A stretch of DNA of 10,166 nt, taken from positions 1 through 10,166 of the forward strand of contig JBOGIQ010000213.1 of the NCBI GenBank assembly GCA_050742535.1. Direction: 5' to 3'. Source of the stretch: Gp6-AA40 sp050742535 (GTDB taxonomy: Bacteria > Acidobacteriota > Vicinamibacteria > Vicinamibacterales > UBA2999). This document shows positions 5,739-10,166 of this stretch, piece by piece (the first letter of the stretch is position 1; every line of letters begins with the position of its first letter). The notes under the pieces were generated by a model. The model was not told the DNA's origin and searched no databases. It was given only the letters and a program-made list of their open reading frames with translations. Both the position numbers and the translations under genes were made by a program.

Positions 5739-5978
5739 TCAGACGAGCGGTTCGCCGGTGTCTGCAACCAGCGCTTCCGGAACGCCGAGGCGCGTCACGT
5801 GACCCGTCCGGTGACGGGTAAACACGCAGTGGGGTCCCTTCGCCTCGACGAACTCGACCTCGACGACGGACGGGCGCGCCTGATACACGCCGGCCACACA
5901 GCCGCACGGCATCGTTTCCAGGGCGAGCAACGTCATGGCTGCGGCGCGGTGGCGTGCGGGCGTGGGAGCGATGTGCAT
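5739..5978 (-). CDS. Unrecognised small Cys/His protein (79 aa)
   Basis: I do not recognise this protein. From the ATG at 5978 it is 79 residues: a basic N-terminus (MHIAPTPARHRAAAM), then PCGCVAGVYQARPS with C25 and C27, then VEFVEAKGPHCVFTRHRTGHV with C51, H56 and H60, and an acidic C-terminus. The C-G-C pair and the later C...H...H could form a metal site, which is inference. A second ATG at 5936 would give a 65-aa form beginning MTLLALETMPCGC; neither start has a clear Shine-Dalgarno sequence. The frame is also open upstream to 6128, overlapping addA, but that stretch looks non-coding. The gene lies 106 nt beyond addA in the same direction. Confidence 0.55.
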   Translation of the reverse strand: MHIAPTPARHRAAAMTLLALETMPCGCVAGVYQARPSVVEVEFVEAKGPHCVFTRHRTGHVTRLGVPEALVADTGEPLV

Positions 5979-6084
5979 CTGCTTAGTTAGACTGCGGGAA
6001 GCTCCGTCTGGTTCCAAGGTGCGGCTATTGTGATCCACAGCGGATCGCAACGCGAGACATTTCTGCGCCAGGGCGAGCAAACCG

Positions 6085-9000
6085 TCAGGACTTGACGGCG
6101 TCCAGGGCGTACACGACGTCAACGGCAACGAACCTGTCGGCGAAGATCGCCTCCGCAGCGCGCCTGTAGATCAGGGCCTGGCGCACGTGCTCGTCGCGCC
6201 GGCGGCCGGTCTTGAATTCCAGAATGCGGATCGAACCATCGCCGAGCCGGATGAGGCAGTCGATCGCACCACGAATAATCTGACCGTCGGCGGCAAAGCT
6301 GAATGGCACCTCGTGGAAAACGGCGCCCGCTTCGTACTGCATCTTCAGCTCGGAACGCTCGCGAAGCGCGCGAAAGCGCACAACGACATCGCCGACGATC
6401 TCCGGATCGAACAGCCCGTCAGTATGCTCTCGCCGCAGGAATTCAGTGGCCGCAGCGGCGAGCATTTCGTCTTCGACCTCGAGCGTCACGCCGAATCGCT
6501 GCAGCAGGCGATGGACGAGAAGCCCGATGAGCACATCCGCCTTCGCAGCTTCCACCTGCGCGCTTCGCGCTACGGCGGACAAGTCGCTGCGACGGCGCGA
6601 CAGGAAGGGTGCGCTTGCGGACTCGGTGATCAGAAGCGGTTCCGCCGCGACAACGGCTGCCACGCTGGTGCGAACGGGGGTGGACTCCGCGACAGGTTCG
6701 AAATCCGATTCGGGCGTCGCCAACCGCGAATGCCTGTGACAGTCGCCAATCGCGGCCAGAGCAGGCTTCACGACCCGAAACCGGTGGACCTTGCCGGCCG
6801 TTCCACTCCAATCGACATGATCGGCGCCGCCGTAGCCGGCGACGAATACGTCAAGAAGCGACGCGGGCCAGACGTCGGCCAGACTTCCCCTGCCCGGCTG
6901 AACCCGTCCATCCTTCAGCGCGGTGCTCAGGTACAGGCGATCCCGGGCGCGGGTCAGCGCCACGTATAGAAGACGCTTGGTTTCCTCGCGCTCACGCGCG
7001 CCATCATCTTCGTCTGCCTCCGAGCGATAGTCGCCCACGGCAACCGAAATCGCTTCGCCGGCCGGATTTCCGGCGATGCGGATGGCGTCCCGTCGGTTGC
7101 CGGTGCCGCGGGCGGCGTTGACCACGAACACCACGGGGAATTCGAGGCCTTTGGCGGCGTGAACCGTCATCAGGCTCACCGCGTCGAGCGCGTCGATCAC
7201 CGCGTTGGACTCATCGCCGACGGCCAGACGATCGAGATGGTCGGCGATCCGTCCCATCGTCGCGTAGCCGCGGTTCTGGATTCGCCGAATGATGGCGCGA
7301 ATCTTCTTGAGGTTTTCGCGCGCGTATACGAGCCGCACGCCACGGAGCCGGATGGAATAGGCCGACTCCTCGAGAATCAGATCGAGCAGTTCGGCTGGCG
7401 GGATCCGATCGACGAGGCCGCACCACCGCTGCAGGCTCCGGCAGGAGACGTCCATCGCCGCCCGATCGTCCTCTTCGAGAACCATCGCCGCCTCCGGCGG
7501 GTCCTGTTGCAGCGCACTGGCGAGGCCCGGCGCCAGACGGCGCAACCCTTCATCGGAGACGCCGCCAAAGCCGGACCGCAGAATGGCCGCGGCACGGAGA
7601 TCGGATGTCGGCTCGGCCAGGTATCGCAGGAGCGCCAGGACATCCTTGATTTCGTCCGCGTCGAAGAAGCCCAGGCCCTTGTAGACGTACGCGGGGACGC
7701 CCCGGCGCTCGAGGGCCTGCTCGAATTCACGATGGGTCTCGCGGGTTCGGAAGAGAATGGCGATATCGCCAGGCCGTGCCGACCGCCTCAGTCCGGTTTC
7801 ACGATCTCTGACGGTCGCCCGGCCGACGAGGCTGGCGATCTCATCCGCGACAGCTTCTGCGCATGCGTCAGGGGTATCGCCGGGCACAATTCCCAGCGCG
7901 TGATCGCTGCCGTCCAAGCCGTCATCCAACCCGGCTGCCAGCGGAAACCGGTCTCCTTCCTCGTAGCGAAACGCGTCCGCGCGGGACGGAGCGGTGTCGA
8001 GCATCCCGCAGACATCGTTGACAAAAGCCAGCAGGGCGGGGACGGCGCGGAAACTCCGGGAAATCGTTCGACGGACGTCGCCATCCGGTCGTAGCTGTTC
8101 CAGGTGGCGGCCCGCCTCCCGCAGCACTGATACGTCCGCGTCGCGAAACGCGTAGATCGACTGCTTCCGGTCGCCGACGATGAAGACGGAGGGCTGCAGC
8201 GGACCCGCGTGAGCCAGGCCGGCCCCTTCGCCCCACGAAGCAATGAGCAGCTCCACCAGTTCCCACTGCGCGCGGCTGGTGTCCTGGAACTCGTCTACCA
8301 GCACGTGGTGATACCGTGCTTCGAGCCGATACCGGCTCTGGGCAAATTCTTCCATCTGCCGCAACAGTTGGAGCGCCTTGAGAAGGACATCGTGAAAGTC
8401 CAGCACCGCGTGCGCGTCCAGCGTGCGGCGATACTCGGACTCCGCGATCGCAAACATGCGCCGCACGCCGCGCGACACCAGGACGTTCAGATCGCGGCGG
8501 AAAGCTTGCCAGAGCCGCAGCAGCTCGCCGCCATATTCAACAACCAAATCACGGTGAACCTCCCAGATCCGGGCGGAGGGGAACCGCGCGCGCGGCACCG
8601 TGAGCCGGCTCCGCGGCTTGCCGTCCTGCGTCAGGAAATACTCGCGAGAGGCAGCGAAGGCGGCATGGACCGCGGCCGGATCCGCCGGTACACCGGAGGC
8701 GACACTACGGTCGAGATCCTGCAGCCGCCCGGCCAGAAGCACGAACGCGGCCTCGGGCGGTCCGGTCTCCACGAAGCGTTCGAGCCCTCCTGGCATGCCG
8801 CGGAACATACCGATGAGCGTGGCGGCCCCCGCGGCCGCGACCGAGCCGACGGTCAGGTCGGAAGAACCTCGCGCCAGGAAACGATCGAGCACTGCCGGAG
8901 CCACGGTGCGCCGGTTCAGCAACGCGGCGAGACCCGCGCGCGCCCGCCGCTCGCTCAGCTGCGCGAACACCAGCGCCACGGCCTCGTCCTCACGCGCGAC

Positions 9001-9492
9001 CGCGCGGCAGATGCGCAGCGCACGGTCGAGCGACTCCTCGATCAGCCGCGGCACTTCCATGTCGTCGGCCATCGAGAATCCAGGATCCAAATCCGCCTCG
9101 AGCGGGAACTCTCTCAGCAGCGAAAGGCAGAAGGCATCGATGGTACTGATGTTGATGTCGCCGGTGCGGTCGCGCAGTTCGCGCCAGCGAGCGGCAGGGA
9201 TTTCTGCGCGTTCGGCCGCGGCGCGCAGTGTCGCCAGAATCCGCTCCCGCATCTCCGCCGCTGCCTTCCGTGTGAAGGTAATCGCGAGGATGTTCGCCGG
9301 ATCGACTCCGGCGCGCAGCAGATTGACGTATCGATCGACGAGGACGCGCGTCTTCCCGGTACCGGCGGACGCCTCGAGCGCAACGTTGTAGCGTGGATCG
9401 ACGGATCGCTCCCGTGCGGCGCGATCGGGATCCCCGACCCGTGCCGGCGCGGATTCCGCTTCGTCGAACGGCAGCCGATAGCTACTCGACAT
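6085..9492 (-). CDS. addA: AddA-like UvrD-family helicase-nuclease
   Basis: This 1135-residue protein is a superfamily 1A helicase fused to a RecB-type nuclease. Helicase motifs in order are: Walker A ASAGTGKT (41-48), Ia ITFTRKAAAEM (71-81), Walker B VDEFQDTS (399-406), III VGDRKQSIYAFRDA (439-452), IV SRSFRAVP (478-485), V LMTVHAAKGLEFPVVFV (774-790) and VI RLLYVALTRARDRLYLS (840-856). The C-terminal PD-(D/E)XK domain shows GLLVHRLLQ (H994), RGAIDCLIR (D1078), ILEFKTGRR (E1092, K1094) and QALIY (Q1105, Y1109), so both activities look intact. The AddA/RecB class unwinds and trims broken DNA ends for recombination. Length is slightly below typical AddA (about 1200). ATG 9492 has GGAAGG 3 nt upstream and overlaps the addB-like stop by 11 nt. 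A repeat-like palindrome encodes residues 972-986 just before the nuclease. Confidence 0.92.
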   Translation of the reverse strand: MSSSYRLPFDEAESAPARVGDPDRAARERSVDPRYNVALEASAGTGKTRVLVDRYVNLLRAGVDPANILAITFTRKAAAEMRERILATLRAAAERAEIPAARWRELRDRTGDINISTIDAFCLSLLREFPLEADLDPGFSMADDMEVPRLIEESLDRALRICRAVAREDEAVALVFAQLSERRARAGLAALLNRRTVAPAVLDRFLARGSSDLTVGSVAAAGAATLIGMFRGMPGGLERFVETGPPEAAFVLLAGRLQDLDRSVASGVPADPAAVHAAFAASREYFLTQDGKPRSRLTVPRARFPSARIWEVHRDLVVEYGGELLRLWQAFRRDLNVLVSRGVRRMFAIAESEYRRTLDAHAVLDFHDVLLKALQLLRQMEEFAQSRYRLEARYHHVLVDEFQDTSRAQWELVELLIASWGEGAGLAHAGPLQPSVFIVGDRKQSIYAFRDADVSVLREAGRHLEQLRPDGDVRRTISRSFRAVPALLAFVNDVCGMLDTAPSRADAFRYEEGDRFPLAAGLDDGLDGSDHALGIVPGDTPDACAEAVADEIASLVGRATVRDRETGLRRSARPGDIAILFRTRETHREFEQALERRGVPAYVYKGLGFFDADEIKDVLALLRYLAEPTSDLRAAAILRSGFGGVSDEGLRRLAPGLASALQQDPPEAAMVLEEDDRAAMDVSCRSLQRWCGLVDRIPPAELLDLILEESAYSIRLRGVRLVYARENLKKIRAIIRRIQNRGYATMGRIADHLDRLAVGDESNAVIDALDAVSLMTVHAAKGLEFPVVFVVNAARGTGNRRDAIRIAGNPAGEAISVAVGDYRSEADEDDGAREREETKRLLYVALTRARDRLYLSTALKDGRVQPGRGSLADVWPASLLDVFVAGYGGADHVDWSGTAGKVHRFRVVKPALAAIGDCHRHSRLATPESDFEPVAESTPVRTSVAAVVAAEPLLITESASAPFLSRRRSDLSAVARSAQVEAAKADVLIGLLVHRLLQRFGVTLEVEDEMLAAAATEFLRREHTDGLFDPEIVGDVVVRFRALRERSELKMQYEAGAVFHEVPFSFAADGQIIRGAIDCLIRLGDGSIRILEFKTGRRRDEHVRQALIYRRAAEAIFADRFVAVDVVYALDAVKS
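6536..6579. repeat. Palindromic repeat core inside addA coding sequence
   Basis: TCCGCC (6536-6541) pairs with GGCGGA (6574-6579), enclosing a second hairpin GCGCG-CTT-CGCGC (6558-6570). CCGCCTTCG (6537-6545) and CGCTACGGCGG (6568-6578) also frame the left-edge element at 35-62, where the gap between them is 8 nt instead of 22. Here the element encodes residues 972-986 of AddA (SAVARSAQVEAAKAD), an Ala-rich linker directly before the nuclease domain, and it keeps the reading frame. Confidence 0.5.
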
Positions 9493-10166
9493 AATCCTTC
9501 CGGCACACGGACGGATACGCGCAATACGTGCACATCATCGGATCGTGCGGACGGGGAGGGAACTCGCCGGTGGTGATCTGATCGACGAGTCCGAAGAGCC
9601 GCTCCCTCGCGCTGGCCAGCGTCTCCTGGTCGTTCCGGGTCGCTACGCGAACCACGGACTTTCTGCCGGCAAACGACACGTAGAGCGCCTCTTCGACAGC
9701 CCATGGGCTGCCGCCGCGGGCGTCCAGGCGCTCCTGGGCGCAAAGTGCGTATACCGGCACCTGCAGGGCACGCCCGGGTTCCGGAGCAGAGCCGGTCTTG
9801 TAATCGATGACCCGCAGGCGATTGCCGTCGAGCAGATCGATGCGGTCGGCGACGCCGCGAAGCGGCACCCGCCTCGGCTCGTCCCCGCCCAGCGAGAACT
9901 CGCCGTCCAGTCGATACTCGAGCCAGCGTTCCTGCACCGGATCCGCCCGCGAGGCTTCCATCCCGAGAATGACGTCGACAATGCCGACCGACAGCGGGGA
10001 CCCGAACAGGCGCGCGCGCTCGAGCGACGCGTCGGCTGGAGGAATCCGGGCGAGCATCGGCTCGGCCACCTCCGCGAACACCGCTCGCGCGGCTTCCAGC
10101 CGGCCGGGCGTGATGACGCCTTCTCCGCGCGCGTCCCACGCCTCGAAGAACTTTTGCAGCAGCTCG
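9482..10166 (-). CDS. addB: AddB-like PD-(D/E)XK nuclease, C-terminal part (5' end outside window)
   Basis: The frame is open to the right edge, so 227 residues of a longer protein are visible, starting ELLQKFFEAWDARGEG. It holds a RecB-type nuclease domain: RGVADRIDLLDG (key Asp in VADRID), VIDYKTG (D and K of the DxK motif) and QVPVYAL (Q...Y motif). It ends with MMCTYCAYPSVCRKDYVE, whose C-x2-C-x5-C is the three-cysteine end of the 4Fe-4S cluster in AddB and Cas4-like nucleases; the fourth cysteine would lie upstream, outside the window. Any helicase-like N-terminus is also outside. The stop overlaps the addA start by 11 nt, which suggests coupled translation. A stand-alone Cas4-like nuclease is the alternative, but the addA partner and the overlap favour AddB. 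Confidence 0.85.
   Translation of the reverse strand, partial: ELLQKFFEAWDARGEGVITPGRLEAARAVFAEVAEPMLARIPPADASLERARLFGSPLSVGIVDVILGMEASRADPVQERWLEYRLDGEFSLGGDEPRRVPLRGVADRIDLLDGNRLRVIDYKTGSAPEPGRALQVPVYALCAQERLDARGGSPWAVEEALYVSFAGRKSVVRVATRNDQETLASARERLFGLVDQITTGEFPPRPHDPMMCTYCAYPSVCRKDYVE

Noticed and set aside
5593..5907. Upstream extension of the 73-aa CxxC gene
   Set aside because: It would cover the promoter at 5634-5662 and part of the neighbouring gene, and the GTG at 5592 has a strong, correctly spaced ribosome binding site.
6032..6046. GATCC-ACAGC-GGATC inverted repeat after addA
   Set aside because: Its 5-bp arms without a T tract or nearby promoter boxes are too weak to call a terminator or operator.
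5918..6080. Direct repeat CCAGGGCGAGCAA at 5918-5930 and 6068-6080, exactly 150 bp apart
   Set aside because: A 13-bp exact match is close to chance expectation in a GC-rich 10-kb window, and the flanks do not align further.
6827..6836. CCGCCGTAGC, an inverse of the CGCTACGGCGG repeat arm
   Set aside because: It has no partner arm nearby and encodes ordinary AddA residues (GYGG), so it is probably coincidence.
8209..9576. Plus-strand open frame of 455 codons opposite addA
   Set aside because: It is a shadow of the AddA N-terminal half, with no recognisable motif or hydrophobic core pattern.

Overview
This is a high-GC bacterial window with densely packed genes, nearly all on the minus strand. 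The base composition, the paired M16 peptidases beside an Mrp/NBP35-type ATPase, and two kinds of dispersed palindromic repeat fit an Acidobacteriota-like soil or environmental genome. That placement rests on recall of similar gene content, not on a marker gene. I see no rRNA, tRNA, CRISPR array, transposase or prophage gene.

Layout, in the direction of minus-strand transcription (right to left). (1) 10166-6085: the 3' end of an AddB-like PD-(D/E)XK nuclease gene with an Fe-S cysteine motif, running off the window edge, overlaps by 11 nt a complete AddA-like UvrD-family helicase-nuclease gene. Together they look like an AddAB (RecBCD-type) double-strand-break repair enzyme. (2) 5978-4688: an island of four small Cys-containing proteins: an unrecognised 79-aa protein (minus), a 73-aa double-CxxC protein (minus, with a good promoter), a 51-aa double-CxxC protein (plus, the only plus-strand gene), and a 138-aa protein with a DnaJ-type zinc finger but no J domain (minus). 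(3) 4675-4586: three short hairpin repeats preceded by GTAG(T), arranged like a REP/BIME cluster. (4) 4556-361: a small multi-pass membrane protein, an Mrp/ApbC P-loop ATPase, a catalytic M16 zinc peptidase and a catalytically degenerate M16 partner. Gaps are 9 and 21 nt, and the last two genes overlap, so this is probably one operon. (5) 303-64: a small single-span membrane protein, followed by a run of hairpins at the left edge.

Functions by group: AddAB resects broken DNA, and AddB proteins carry a 4Fe-4S cluster. Mrp proteins carry and transfer Fe-S clusters. The M16 pair should form a peptidase in which one subunit cuts and the other completes the chamber. The small zinc-type proteins have no assignable role.

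Most genes are ordinary housekeeping types, and I see no convincing new multi-gene system. The observations most worth checking are the GTAG-headed hairpin cluster, a palindromic repeat core found both at the left edge and inside the addA coding sequence, and the island of small metal-binding-type proteins around a divergent, hairpin-rich spacer.
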